A DNA stretch of 55,932 bases from Actinomycetota bacterium (GCA_009702045.1 WLIV01000023.1:1-55932), one strand, 5' to 3'. Shown: positions 15,577 to 24,579, numbered from the stretch's first letter. Translations and numbers: made by a program. The notes: generated from the sequence alone by a model not told the origin.

Positions 15577-17150
15577 ATCAGCTCACCAAACAAGCGCTGA
15601 TTTTCGCGTTCGTGCTGGCCCTGCTCGGGGCAGGCGTCTTCGCTGTCGGCCAGGTGATCAGCAACGACAGCAGTAACGGTGCGGTCGGCACCACTCCCGC
15701 ACCGGTGAACAGCGAGACGGTCGGCACCGACACGGTCACCACCGAAACCGCATCGACCAGCAGCACCTCCACCACCTCCACCACGACCACCACGACGGCA
15801 CCCGCGGCGCTGGTCGACCCGAACTCGTTCGGCCAGCCCTGGGGCACGACGGTGCAGGGCGTCCTCACGTTCCGCGGCAACCCGACGCGCAGCTACTACG
15901 GCACCGGGCCGATCCCACAGACCAAGCCGCAGGTGCTGTGGCGTTATCCCGGCAAGAAAATGTGCGGCAGCAGCAGCGAGTACGGCAACGTGCGCACGTG
16001 GTGCGGCACCGGCTGGACCGGACAGCCGGCAGTGTTCGAGCGTGACGGACGCACCTGGTTGGTGTTCGGCGCGTACGACTACAAGATCCACTTCGTCGAC
16101 GCCGCGACCGGGCAAGACATCATCCCTCCGTTCCCCACCAAGGATCTCGCCAAGGGCAACGTCACCGTCGATCCCGACGGCTTCCCGCTGATCTACGAAG
16201 GGTCGCGCGACAACCATTTCCGCGTCATCGCCTTCGACGGTGCCGCCCCGCGTGAGCTGTACTCGATCGACGCCCACACACCCGACCGCGTACACAACGA
16301 CGACTGGGATGCTGCTGCGCTCATCGTCAACGACTACCTCGTCGAAGGCTCGGAGAACAGTTGGTTCTACGGACTGAAGCTGAACCGCGGCTATGCGACC
16401 GACGGCACCGTCACGGTTGACCCGCAGGAGGCGTTCCGCGTGCAAGGGTGGGATACCCAACTATTCCACGACCTCGGCAGCAAGGACCCCCGCCGCGTCA
16501 GTCTCGAGGCATCGGTGTCGATCAGCGGCGACACGGCGTGGCTGAACAACTCCGGCGGTCTGGTGCAGGGCTGGGATCTCTCGTCGCTACGCACCGGCGT
16601 CGGCACCGTCACCCGCACGTTCCGGTTCTGGACCGGCGACGACAGCGACTCGACGATCGTCCCCGACGCTGAGGGGTTCCTCTACGTGGGTGTCGAGGTC
16701 GACCGCGCGACCAAACGCAACGAGGAGGTCGGGCAGATGCTGAAGCTCGATCCGCGCAAACCCGACAACCCGATCGTCTGGTCGGTGCACCTACCCTTCC
16801 GCGTTGACGACGGGGTGTGGAGCACACCGATCATCGCTGGCGACGTGGTGCTCTGGACCAGCAAGCCCGGCTGGATCTACGGCATCGACAAGAACACCGG
16901 CGAGGTGCTCTGGAAGCAGAAGATCAACGGTCCTGCGCTCAGCTCACCGGCGCTCGTCGACGGCGTGCTGATCCAGGGCGACGGCGCCGGCATCCTGCAC
17001 GCATACGACCTGTCGAACCCGCGGGCGGCTCCGGTCGAACTCTGGTCGCTGGCGCTCGGTGGCAATATTGAGAGCACACCCGTCGTGTGGAAGGGCCGCA
17101 TCTACGTCGGCACACGCGCCGGTTTCGAAGTCGCCGTCGGTATTCCCTGA
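15573..17150 (+). CDS. Membrane-anchored PQQ-type beta-propeller protein
   Basis: 525 residues. A single N-terminal membrane helix (~8-28) is followed by a Ser/Thr-rich stalk (~40-75). An exported domain then carries beta-propeller repeats of the PQQ-dehydrogenase type (VDAATGQDI, IDKNTGEVLWKQKINGPALSSPALVDG). It lacks the full set of dehydrogenase residues that I would expect for a true PQQ enzyme, so a structural or sensory role is equally likely. The ATG at 15573 overlaps the upstream 32-codon ORF; AAAGG lies ten bases upstream. mftE follows 48 bases later. Confidence 0.8.
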   Translation: MNQLTKQALIFAFVLALLGAGVFAVGQVISNDSSNGAVGTTPAPVNSETVGTDTVTTETASTSSTSTTSTTTTTTAPAALVDPNSFGQPWGTTVQGVLTFRGNPTRSYYGTGPIPQTKPQVLWRYPGKKMCGSSSEYGNVRTWCGTGWTGQPAVFERDGRTWLVFGAYDYKIHFVDAATGQDIIPPFPTKDLAKGNVTVDPDGFPLIYEGSRDNHFRVIAFDGAAPRELYSIDAHTPDRVHNDDWDAAALIVNDYLVEGSENSWFYGLKLNRGYATDGTVTVDPQEAFRVQGWDTQLFHDLGSKDPRRVSLEASVSISGDTAWLNNSGGLVQGWDLSSLRTGVGTVTRTFRFWTGDDSDSTIVPDAEGFLYVGVEVDRATKRNEEVGQMLKLDPRKPDNPIVWSVHLPFRVDDGVWSTPIIAGDVVLWTSKPGWIYGIDKNTGEVLWKQKINGPALSSPALVDGVLIQGDGAGILHAYDLSNPRAAPVELWSLALGGNIESTPVVWKGRIYVGTRAGFEVAVGIP

Positions 17151-17198
17151 CCGAGGCATTCCGGGCTGCGAAGATCTAGGCGACATGATCGGACCGAC

Positions 17199-17885
17199 GT
17201 GACGCGCTACCTGGGGCACACCACCTGGACGGACTTCAACGCACCCCGCCGGCGACCGTTGCTGGTCGTGCCCGTCGGCTCATGCGAACAACATGGGCCG
17301 CACCTGCCGCTCGACACCGACACCCGGATCGCCAAGGCGTTGGCGGAGAGCCTGGTGGACAAATACGACGAGGGTGACGTGCTGGTGGCACCGGCGCTCT
17401 CCATCACCGCCAGCGGCGAGCACCAGTCGTTCCCGGGCACGCTCTCACTGGGCACTGCGGTGTTCGAGCAGGTACTCATCGAACTGGTGCGCAGTGCCGA
17501 CTGGAGTGCTGGCGTCGTGCTGGTCAACGGCCACGGCGGGAACCGCAAAGCAGTGCGCAATGCAGTGCGAACACTGGAGTCCGAACAACGGCGAGTGTTC
17601 GCCTGGTGGCCGAAGGTGGAGGGCAGCGATGCGCACGCAGGCGGCACCGAGACCTCGATGATGTTGGCCATCTCCCCCGAACTGGTGCGTATGGACCTTG
17701 CCGAGCGCGGCAACACCGAGCCGTTGCGCGATCTGCTGGACGAGATGGCCGAACGGGGCGTGAGCGCAGTCAGCCCGAACGGGGTACTCGGCGACCCCAC
17801 ACGCGCGACAGCCGTCCACGGACGCACGATCCTCACGCGTCTGTCGATCGATCTCGTGGCGGCAGTGGACGAATGGTGGCAGTGA
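17199..17885 (+). CDS. mftE: Mycofactocin precursor peptidase MftE (creatininase family)
   Basis: 228-residue creatininase-family metallohydrolase. Metal ligands are visible in EQHGPHLPLDTD (~30-41), NGHGGN (~109-114) and HAGGTETS (~146-153). The family member MftE removes the leader from the modified precursor MftA during mycofactocin synthesis. The identification rests on these motifs and on the adjacent mftF. The GTG start at 17199 overlaps the stop of a five-codon ORF MIGPT (17185-17202, GTGA). No mftA, mftB, mftC or mftD gene is present in the window. Confidence 0.85.
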   Translation: MTRYLGHTTWTDFNAPRRRPLLVVPVGSCEQHGPHLPLDTDTRIAKALAESLVDKYDEGDVLVAPALSITASGEHQSFPGTLSLGTAVFEQVLIELVRSADWSAGVVLVNGHGGNRKAVRNAVRTLESEQRRVFAWWPKVEGSDAHAGGTETSMMLAISPELVRMDLAERGNTEPLRDLLDEMAERGVSAVSPNGVLGDPTRATAVHGRTILTRLSIDLVAAVDEWWQ

Positions 17886-19285
17886 ACCCGCCGCCCGGCG
17901 ATGAACCATCCGTGCGAGTACGCCTGGACTCGACATGGCGGCGGCCCACCGACGCCCCCGCTGACGGCCGCGTCGTCATCGCCGGTTCACCGCTGCGACT
18001 GTTCCGCCTCTCTACCGGCGGCGCGCATGTCATCGCTCAAGCCGAGCAGGGTTCAGTGCCGAACACGCCCTCAATCCGCTCGCTGATCGATCGCTTCATC
18101 GATGCCGGAGCGATGCATCCGATCCCTTCACGCGGCCCGTACGGCCCGGCCGATGTCACTGTCGTGATGCCCGCACACCAACGGCTGCCCGCCGCAGTCG
18201 GCAGTTCCGCGATCGCAGCACTCCGCACGATCATTGTCGACGATGCCGGAGCGACCCCGGTGGAACTCGTCGGTGAGTACGAGTTCGTCAGCGTCGTACG
18301 CCGCAGCGAGAACGGCGGCCCGGCCGCAGCGCGCAACACCGGCCTCGCTCAGGTCACGACCCCACTGGTGGCGTTCGTCGATGCCGACGTGCACCTGCCT
18401 ACCGAGTGGCTGACGCCACTGCTCGCGCACTTCGCGGACGAACGGGTCGCGCTCGTGGCCCCACGCGTGGCTGGCGCGCCTGGACATGGCACGCTCGCCG
18501 GGTACGAGCAGCGCCACAGCCCGCTCGACCTGGGCGCTGAACCCGCCCGTATCTCCGCCGGCACACGCGTCAGCTACGTGCCCGCGGCAGCGCTCGTGTG
18601 CCGCACGGAGGCCCTGCGTTCGCTGGGCGGCTTCGATGAAGCCATGCGTCTGGGCGAGGACGTTGATCTGGTGTGGCGCTTGACCAACGCCGGGTATCGC
18701 TGCCGTTACGAACCAGCAGTGGTGGTGCACCACGAATCGCGCGACTCGCTCGGCGGATGGTTGCGCCAACGATTCGGCTACGGCCGCTCGGCTGCGACAT
18801 TGGCCCGCCGACACCCGGGCGCGCTGACTCCGCTGCGGATGAGCGGGTGGAGTGCTCTCGCGTGGGGTCTGCTGCTGTTGCGTCGACCGTTCCTTGCGCT
18901 CGGAGTGGCGATAGGTACTGCCGTGGCGTTGCAGCGCAAGCTCACGGACGTGCCGCCCCGCGAGTCGATTCGCCTCGCAACGCGTGGGCACCTCGCAGCT
19001 GGCCGCCAGTTCGCGCAGGCGACGGTGCGCGTGTGGTGGCCGGTCGCGCTCGTCGCGGCTGTGCTCGTCCGCCGCACCCGCCTGCCATTGCTCGCAGCGT
19101 TCACCGTGCCGGCGTTGATCGACGGTGTCCGCGAGCGTTCGCTACAACCGGTAATCGATACGCCGATCAGAATCGCTGATCAGGCCGCGTACGGCGCCGG
19201 CGTGTGGGCCGGGGTGATCGCCGAGCGTGAACCAGGTCCGCTGGTGCCCGACTTCAGGAGTTGGCCGACACGAGGCGGCGGCTGA
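17882..19285 (+). CDS. mftF: Mycofactocin glycosyltransferase MftF
   Basis: 467 residues. An N-terminal MftF-type segment (VRLDSTWRRP, GGSPLRLFRL-like GSPLRLFRLS) precedes a GT2 glycosyltransferase domain with VVMPAHQR (~93), VDADVHLP (~166) and a GGFDEAMRLGEDVDLVWRL acceptor motif. Membrane-associated hydrophobic segments follow (~320-430). In the mycofactocin pathway MftF adds glucose units to the redox cofactor. I chose GTG 17882, which overlaps the mftE stop (GTGA); ATG 17873 is possible. The 3' end overlaps the convergent DUF4395 gene by 32 bases. Confidence 0.85.
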   Translation: MNPPPGDEPSVRVRLDSTWRRPTDAPADGRVVIAGSPLRLFRLSTGGAHVIAQAEQGSVPNTPSIRSLIDRFIDAGAMHPIPSRGPYGPADVTVVMPAHQRLPAAVGSSAIAALRTIIVDDAGATPVELVGEYEFVSVVRRSENGGPAAARNTGLAQVTTPLVAFVDADVHLPTEWLTPLLAHFADERVALVAPRVAGAPGHGTLAGYEQRHSPLDLGAEPARISAGTRVSYVPAAALVCRTEALRSLGGFDEAMRLGEDVDLVWRLTNAGYRCRYEPAVVVHHESRDSLGGWLRQRFGYGRSAATLARRHPGALTPLRMSGWSALAWGLLLLRRPFLALGVAIGTAVALQRKLTDVPPRESIRLATRGHLAAGRQFAQATVRVWWPVALVAAVLVRRTRLPLLAAFTVPALIDGVRERSLQPVIDTPIRIADQAAYGAGVWAGVIAEREPGPLVPDFRSWPTRGGG

Positions 19286-19751
19286 TGTCGTTGCAGTCCT
19301 CGCACACGTGGTCGGGGATGATGCCCCACTTCATCATCTGACCGAAGGCCACGCAGCCGAGGCAGAACCCGGCGAACGCCTCCAGCGAGGCGGCCATGAC
19401 GAGACCGGCGATCAGCACATAGCTCACGGTGTGGGCGCCGAGGCCCCACGACAGCAGTGCGCCACCGCTGAACACGAGCCCGACGGCCTGGGCGAAGCGC
19501 TTCGGCGGGCCGGGAACGATCTTGTGCTCAATGTGCAGCAGCGGCGTCAGCACGTGCGTGGACAGTTGGCCGAGGGGGCTGAGCTTCGGCCCGGTGAGCA
19601 CTCGGGCGAGGAAGCCGTAGACGAGAGGGATGAGCACCCACCACTGACGAATGGCAAGGAACACGATGCCCTGGGCGACGACGCCACCGGCGACAAGACG
19701 CGCCGACGTCTCGTTGACCGGGTTGGGGAAGCCGAACAGACGTGAACGCAT
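19254..19751 (-). CDS. DUF4395 family membrane protein
   Basis: 165 residues with about four hydrophobic segments and the DUF4395 C-terminal signature FCLGCVAFGQMM and IPDHVCEDC. The four conserved cysteines suggest a thiol or metal role, but the function is unknown. The ATG at 19751 follows TACGCT by six bases (leaderless). Its end overlaps mftF convergently. Confidence 0.85.
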   Translation of the reverse strand: MRSRLFGFPNPVNETSARLVAGGVVAQGIVFLAIRQWWVLIPLVYGFLARVLTGPKLSPLGQLSTHVLTPLLHIEHKIVPGPPKRFAQAVGLVFSGGALLSWGLGAHTVSYVLIAGLVMAASLEAFAGFCLGCVAFGQMMKWGIIPDHVCEDCNDISRRLVSANS

Positions 19752-19820
19752 GGCCTCAGCGTAGATGCTTAAACCCGACCAGACAACTCAGGATTACTTC
19801 CCCCGGCTACCCTCGTGGTG

Positions 19821-20780
19821 ATGACCGTGCGCCTCACCGTCCGCCGCGCCGACTGGTTGCAGCACGTGTACGGCACGGCCGGCGCGTACGGCTCCACGAT
19901 GGTGCCCGTGGTCAAGGGCAACGGCTACGGCTTCGGTCGGCCAATACTGCACGATCTCGCCCGCGACGTCTCGGGCGATGTGTGTGTCGGCTCGATCCAC
20001 GAACTCATCGACGTGCCGGCGGCCCTCAGCCCAGTCGTGCTCACCCCCGCGCTCCGTCCACCGTCCGACACCTGGCCGGTGCTCACGGTCGGCCACGTCG
20101 ATCACGTACGTGCCCTCGCCGGCTGGAACGGGCGCGTGATGGTGAAGTTGGCCAGCAGTATGCGCCGCTACGGGGTCGGCCCCGACGAGTTGCGGCCCTT
20201 GCTCGACACGGTGGCGGCGGCCGGGCTCACCTGCAGCGGGTTCGCGCTGCATCTCCCGCTCGCTGGCGACGACGATGCACGGCTGGCCGAGATCGAGGCG
20301 TGGTTTCCTCACCTCCCCAACGAGTCGGCGCTGTGGGTCAGCCACCTCGCGCCCGCGGCCTACACGTCGCTCCGCGAACGGCATCCTGATCGCGACCTGC
20401 GCATTCGCATCGGCACCGCGCTGTGGCACGGCCGCCCTCGCGGAACGTTCCTGCACCTTTCCGCCGAAGTGCTCGACGTTCGAACCATCCGCGCCGGTGA
20501 GCGCGCCGGGTACCGGCTCACGCCGGCACCGCATGGCGGCGCCCTCGTCGTCATCGGCGCGGGGAGCACACACGGAATCGCTCCGCTCGAACACGACGAC
20601 CCGACTCAACGCAGTCCGTTCCACTTCGCCCACCGCCGGCTCACGTTGCTGGAGCCACCGCACATGCACAGTTCGCTGGCGATCGCCGACGCCAGCGCTG
20701 CGGTACCTGCGGTCGGTAGCCGCGTCGATGTGCAACACCCTCTAGTGCACACACACGTCGACGAGGTGGAGTGGGTGTGA
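19821..20780 (+). CDS. Alanine racemase-like PLP protein, short form
   Basis: 319 residues. The N-terminal barrel carries the PLP lysine motif VVKGNGYGFG and a KLASSMRRYGV segment equivalent to the family's KVDTGMxRLG. GERAGYRL and GAGSTHGIAP in the second domain replace the usual SYGxxF and GYADG motifs. The protein is about 50 residues shorter than typical alanine racemases and these motifs are altered. Racemase activity on alanine is therefore uncertain; another D-amino-acid or a non-catalytic role is possible. ATG 19821 follows TACCCT by seven bases. The next gene overlaps by GTGA. Confidence 0.75.
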   Translation: MTVRLTVRRADWLQHVYGTAGAYGSTMVPVVKGNGYGFGRPILHDLARDVSGDVCVGSIHELIDVPAALSPVVLTPALRPPSDTWPVLTVGHVDHVRALAGWNGRVMVKLASSMRRYGVGPDELRPLLDTVAAAGLTCSGFALHLPLAGDDDARLAEIEAWFPHLPNESALWVSHLAPAAYTSLRERHPDRDLRIRIGTALWHGRPRGTFLHLSAEVLDVRTIRAGERAGYRLTPAPHGGALVVIGAGSTHGIAPLEHDDPTQRSPFHFAHRRLTLLEPPHMHSSLAIADASAAVPAVGSRVDVQHPLVHTHVDEVEWV

Positions 20781-21862
20781 ACACACCGGCTCGCAGCCGG
20801 CTGGTGGAACTCGACGCGTTGCGCGGCCTTGCGCTCATCGGCGTGTGCGTCTTGAACTACCACGGGTACCTCGTGCAGGAGGGTGGCAGTTGGCCGCCCG
20901 GCAACTTCGCCGAGCGTGTGTTCGACCCCTGGAACGGCCCGCTCAGCACCCGTTTCGCGGCCGTGTTCGTGACGCTGGCCGGAATGGGTGTGAGCCTGCT
21001 GGCCGCCCGCGCTGTCGCCGCGGCTGATCGGCAAGCGATCAGCGATGTGCGCTGGACGCTCGTGCGCCGCGGGGTGCTGCTGTACACGTGTGGCTACTTC
21101 CTGAACTGGGTCTGGAGCGGCACGATTCTGTTCTTCTACGGCGCCTACTTCCTCGCTGCGGCAGTGCTGTTCACGTTGCGTTGGCGATGGCTGATCGCCA
21201 TCGGCGCCGGCGCTGCGCTCGCTGCGGCAGCCGTGCGTTGGTGGGCGCTCGACCGGCAGTCGGACGGCCACGCCGTCACCTGGCTGCTGCAGCCACCGTC
21301 CCCAGACCCGCACTCGCCGCGCGAGTTGCTCCTCGACACTTTCGTGCGCGGCACCCATCCGCTGCTGCCGTGGCTGGTGTTCCTGTGTATGGGCATGGTG
21401 CTCGGCCGGCTACTGCCGCTCAGCAGGTTGTGGCGAACACGCCTGGCCGTCACCGGCGCAGTCTGCCTCGCACTCGGCTACGTCGCCGGAACGTGGCTCC
21501 CATGGCACCTCGTGCTGCGCTCGACGCGCCCATTCGATCGCGGTGTGTGCTTCGTGATCGCAGCGGTGGGCAGCACACTGTTGGCCGTCGCTGGGCTCGG
21601 CCTGCTGTTTCGACGCACAGCGAACAGGGCCGCAACTCGTCTGCTCGCCGATGCGGGTCGCACCACGCTCACCATCTACGTCGGGCACATCCTGGTGTTC
21701 AACCTGCTGGTCCACCGCCTGGGCTGGGTGCACCCAGCGGGCTTGGGCACTTCCCTCGTCTTCGCCGTCGTCTACTGGGTGGTGGCTGTCGCCGCGGCAC
21801 ACGAACTGCAGCGGCGGCATGCGACCGGACCACTCGAATGGGCGTATCGCCGCTTCAGTTGA
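20777..21862 (+). CDS. DUF418 family membrane protein
   Basis: 361 residues with ~8-10 membrane helices. The N-terminal LDALRGLALIGVCVLNY and the C-terminal TGPLEWAYR are the hallmarks of DUF418/YeiB-type proteins, related to membrane acyltransferases. HILVFNLLV in the last third fits the family. The GTG at 20777 overlaps the alanine-racemase-like stop, so the two are co-translated and may act on the same cell-envelope substrate (inference). Confidence 0.85.
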   Translation: MNTPARSRLVELDALRGLALIGVCVLNYHGYLVQEGGSWPPGNFAERVFDPWNGPLSTRFAAVFVTLAGMGVSLLAARAVAAADRQAISDVRWTLVRRGVLLYTCGYFLNWVWSGTILFFYGAYFLAAAVLFTLRWRWLIAIGAGAALAAAAVRWWALDRQSDGHAVTWLLQPPSPDPHSPRELLLDTFVRGTHPLLPWLVFLCMGMVLGRLLPLSRLWRTRLAVTGAVCLALGYVAGTWLPWHLVLRSTRPFDRGVCFVIAAVGSTLLAVAGLGLLFRRTANRAATRLLADAGRTTLTIYVGHILVFNLLVHRLGWVHPAGLGTSLVFAVVYWVVAVAAAHELQRRHATGPLEWAYRRFS

Positions 21863-21874
21863 GCGCGAACGATC

Positions 21875-22900
21875 TCACTGCTGAGAGCGGGCGGCGCGGC
21901 GAGCGCGGTGCATCCCGCGTACAGCCACTGCCCCGGCACCGATGAGCGGCCCGCGATCGCCGAGGCGCACGGGCGTGATGCGGGCACCGCGCGAGAAGCT
22001 GAGCTTGGCGTGCTCATCGAGCGTCTCCTGAGCGGAGTTGAAGAACGTCGCGCCAAACCCCAAGGCCACCGACCCGCCGACGACCACTAGGTCGAGGTCG
22101 AGCAAGTTGCACACCGAGGCGGCGGCGCGGCCGACCAGGCGACCGGTGCGTTGCATGATCTCGTATGTCGGTTCACTGGGCGGGCGACCGGTGATCGCTT
22201 CAATTGCGTTACCGGAGGCCTCGGCTTCGAGACAGCCTTTCGATCCGCACCCGCAACGACGGCCATTGGGTTCGACAACGATGTGGCCGACATGGCCCGC
22301 GTTCCCTTCGGCGCCGTCGAGCAGTTGACCGTTCAGCACGATGCCGCCACCCACTCCGGTGCCGACGACCATCGCCATGAAGCTTTCCTTGCCCTGGGCG
22401 CCGCCCAACCAACCCTCGGCGAGAGCGAGTGCCTTGGCGTCGAGGTCGGCGTACACCGGCAACGTGGTGCCTGCGACCAAACGCTCACGCAGCGGAAACT
22501 CGCGCCACGAATGGATGTTGATCGGCGACACGGTCTCGGCGCCGCGCGACATCGGGCCAGCGCAACCGACACCGATCGCGACAGGCCGCATGTGGTGATG
22601 GTCGCGGGCGCGTACCAATTGCGAGTTGACCAACGTGTGCAGGCTGTTGAACAGGCCGTCGGCCGACAGACGGTGATCGACAGGGATCTGGTCGCGGTCG
22701 AGCAGTTCACCCTGCATCGTCATCAGACCAGCCGCCATCTTCGTGCCGCCGATGTCGACCGCGACGATGACGTCGCCGACGAGTTGACGCGATTTGCCCT
22801 CGTCCTCACCCTGATCGTCGGTGCGTCCCGGCTCCGTCGACAGCAGTCGGTCGAGTGTGTCGTCACTCATCGAACCAGTGCGTTCATCCGATCCGCTCAT
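21875..22900 (-). CDS. ROK family sugar kinase (glucokinase-like)
   Basis: 341 residues. After a ~42-residue polar N-terminal extension come the phosphate-binding VAVDIGGTKMAAG, VGTGVGGGIVLNG and the ROK zinc motif GHVGHIVVEPNGRRCGCGSKGC. It probably phosphorylates glucose or a related hexose or N-acyl-hexosamine. ATG 22900 overlaps the stop of the oxygenase gene upstream; an internal ATG at 22870 would remove part of the extension. Confidence 0.9.
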   Translation of the reverse strand: MSGSDERTGSMSDDTLDRLLSTEPGRTDDQGEDEGKSRQLVGDVIVAVDIGGTKMAAGLMTMQGELLDRDQIPVDHRLSADGLFNSLHTLVNSQLVRARDHHHMRPVAIGVGCAGPMSRGAETVSPINIHSWREFPLRERLVAGTTLPVYADLDAKALALAEGWLGGAQGKESFMAMVVGTGVGGGIVLNGQLLDGAEGNAGHVGHIVVEPNGRRCGCGSKGCLEAEASGNAIEAITGRPPSEPTYEIMQRTGRLVGRAAASVCNLLDLDLVVVGGSVALGFGATFFNSAQETLDEHAKLSFSRGARITPVRLGDRGPLIGAGAVAVRGMHRARRAARSQQ

Positions 22901-23865
22901 CCGACACGCCGCGCGTTCTCGACCAGGTTGATCTCATAGAGCACCAGATCGAGTGCGTCCGCGCTGGCCATGCCGGAGAACCGCTGAGGGTGTTCGGGAG
23001 TGATGCAGCACGACAGCGGGTTCAGCAGCGTCCACGGTGTGGGGTGGGCGAACTGCACCACGCTGTAGCGCTCGCCGGTGTACCCCGGGGCTGCGACCAC
23101 ACGATGGATGCCGGTGGGAATGACACCGTTGGTGAGCCGTTCCAGCATCATGCCGGTGTTGACGATCACCTGGCCGTCGGGGGCCATCGCATCGACCCAC
23201 TGATCATCGACCAGCACTTGCAGGCCCGGGGCGGTGGCCCGCGGCAACGCGGTGATGAGGTTGATGTCGCCGTGCGAACCAGCCCACACATGACCACCCT
23301 GCGGTGCGTGTTGCATCGAGGGATAGCGGATCGCGCGGGTGAGCGTGGCACCGTTGGTGGTCATCTCGTCGAAGAACGATTCATGACAGCCGAGACCCTC
23401 GGCAATGATTCGCAGGAAACGGCGCTGCACATCCTCCACCTGCTTGTGGAAGGTGTTCAGCACCTCGGTGATGCCGGGCACGGCCGCCTCGGGCAGCACC
23501 TGCGGGCCGTAGCGATGCGGGTAACGAGCACGCAGTGGGTGACCCTCGGAGAGCGAGATACCCCAGTTCAGCATCTCCTTCCAGTCGGGAACATCGCTAC
23601 TGGCGGCGGTCTCCACCAGCAGCCCGGTGTACCCGGTCTGGCCGTGGCTCTCGGGAGCGATGAACGACTGCTTGACCTCCTGCGGGTGCTCGAAGAACTC
23701 CTTCAACATCCCGTACGCGGTGTCAAGCATGTCCTCGGACAGGTCGTGGCGGGTGTACACGAACCCGGTCGTCAGGCTGCGACGCACCCCGTCGACGACG
23801 GCTCGACGCTGCTCGCCGCTCCCGCGCTCGAACGCGAGCAGATCGACGTCCAGAATCTTGTTCAT
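22897..23865 (-). CDS. 2-oxoglutarate/Fe(II) oxygenase, isopenicillin N synthase family
   Basis: 322 residues. The iron ligands are visible as HGD (SHGDINLITAL) and the distal His in GIHRVVA, with the 2-oxoglutarate-binding RYSVVQF downstream. The family includes plant-type dioxygenases and isopenicillin N synthase; the substrate is unknown. ATG 23865 follows TACGGT by six bases, a textbook leaderless start here. The next gene, a ROK kinase, overlaps by four bases. Confidence 0.88.
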   Translation of the reverse strand: MNKILDVDLLAFERGSGEQRRAVVDGVRRSLTTGFVYTRHDLSEDMLDTAYGMLKEFFEHPQEVKQSFIAPESHGQTGYTGLLVETAASSDVPDWKEMLNWGISLSEGHPLRARYPHRYGPQVLPEAAVPGITEVLNTFHKQVEDVQRRFLRIIAEGLGCHESFFDEMTTNGATLTRAIRYPSMQHAPQGGHVWAGSHGDINLITALPRATAPGLQVLVDDQWVDAMAPDGQVIVNTGMMLERLTNGVIPTGIHRVVAAPGYTGERYSVVQFAHPTPWTLLNPLSCCITPEHPQRFSGMASADALDLVLYEINLVENARRVG

Positions 23866-24001
23866 CCCGCCACCGTAGCGCCGCAGTTGGAAGTCACCCG
23901 TGACGGCAGGAGCCGACATGGGCCGCGCAGTGGTCGCCCACACCCAGACACCGTTCCGCCCACACCTTCGACAACTTTGGCCGAAGAATTCCGCAGATCA
24001 A

Positions 24002-24028
24002 CCAAACCTGTTCCATACTGCCGTCGTG
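24002..24028 (+). promoter_or_regulatory. Candidate ECF promoter of the sigma factor gene
   Basis: GATCAACCAAACCT (23996-24009) followed 15 bases later by CGTG (24025-24028). The same GATCNNCCAAACCT-N15-CGTG arrangement occurs before the repeat protein gene at 25215-25247. A -35 with AAC and a -10 with CGT are typical of ECF sigma recognition. A housekeeping-like CATACT (24014-24019) overlaps it. Confidence 0.6.
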
Positions 24029-24061
24029 TCCTGGCTGTGGAATCGCTGGTTTACCCGATGA
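24026..24061 (+). CDS. Putative Trp-rich leader mini-ORF (VSWLWNRWFTR)
   Basis: GTG six bases after CATACT starts an 11-codon ORF with three Trp codons, whose TGA overlaps the sigma factor ATG (ATGA at 24058). It could be a coupling leader or, with its Trp content, sense charged tRNA-Trp. If transcription instead uses the ECF promoter, the GTG would fall inside the -10 element and would not be transcribed. Real status is uncertain. Confidence 0.3.
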   Translation: MSWLWNRWFTR

Positions 24062-24579
24062 ACGAGGCGATCACGACGATCTCCGTGGCCGCCGGCGACA
24101 GCGTCGAAACCTTGTTCCGTGCTCATTACGCGCGGTTGGTGCGCGCGCTCGCTGTCGTGGCCGGCAGCCAGGAGGCTGCCGCCGATGCGGTGCAGGAGGC
24201 GTTCGTCAAGGCGCACCTGCATTGGCGCCGAATCCAGCGCTACGACGATCCGGTCGGCTGGATTCGCCGCGTTGCGATCAACAAGCTGCGCGACGACCAC
24301 CGCCGCGGCGGCCGCAAGGAACGAGCTGTCGAACGCCTGAAGGCCGATGCCCGGCCCGACCAGATTGAGTGGAGTAACGGCCAGGACGTCACCGCACTCC
24401 TCGCCGAGCTGCCCCGCCAACAGCGTCTGGCGATGGCGCTGTTCTATGTCGAGGGCCTCCCGATTGTCGAGGTCGCAGCGGCGATGAAACTCAGTGAGGG
24501 AGCCGTGAAGTTCCATCTTCATCAAGGGCGCGACCGCCTCCGCGGTGTGGTCGCCATCAGCCAGGAGCAATTGCCATGA
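24058..24579 (+). CDS. ECF-type RNA polymerase sigma factor
   Basis: 173 residues. Region 2 is visible as LFRAHYARLVRALAVVAGSQEAAADAVQEAFVKAHLHW and PVGWIRRVAINKLRD, and region 4 as LPRQQRLAMALFYVEGLPIVEVAAAMKLSEGAVKFHLHQGR. It overlaps the downstream membrane protein gene by ATGA, the usual sigma/anti-sigma arrangement. Its promoter region shares a motif with the repeat protein gene downstream, suggesting autoregulation. Confidence 0.92.
   Translation: MNEAITTISVAAGDSVETLFRAHYARLVRALAVVAGSQEAAADAVQEAFVKAHLHWRRIQRYDDPVGWIRRVAINKLRDDHRRGGRKERAVERLKADARPDQIEWSNGQDVTALLAELPRQQRLAMALFYVEGLPIVEVAAAMKLSEGAVKFHLHQGRDRLRGVVAISQEQLP

Noticed and set aside
17185-17202. MIGPT mini-ORF as a leaderless leader of mftE
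   Set aside because: It overlaps the mftE GTG, but no TANNNT box stands 5-8 bases upstream, so it is not called as a feature.
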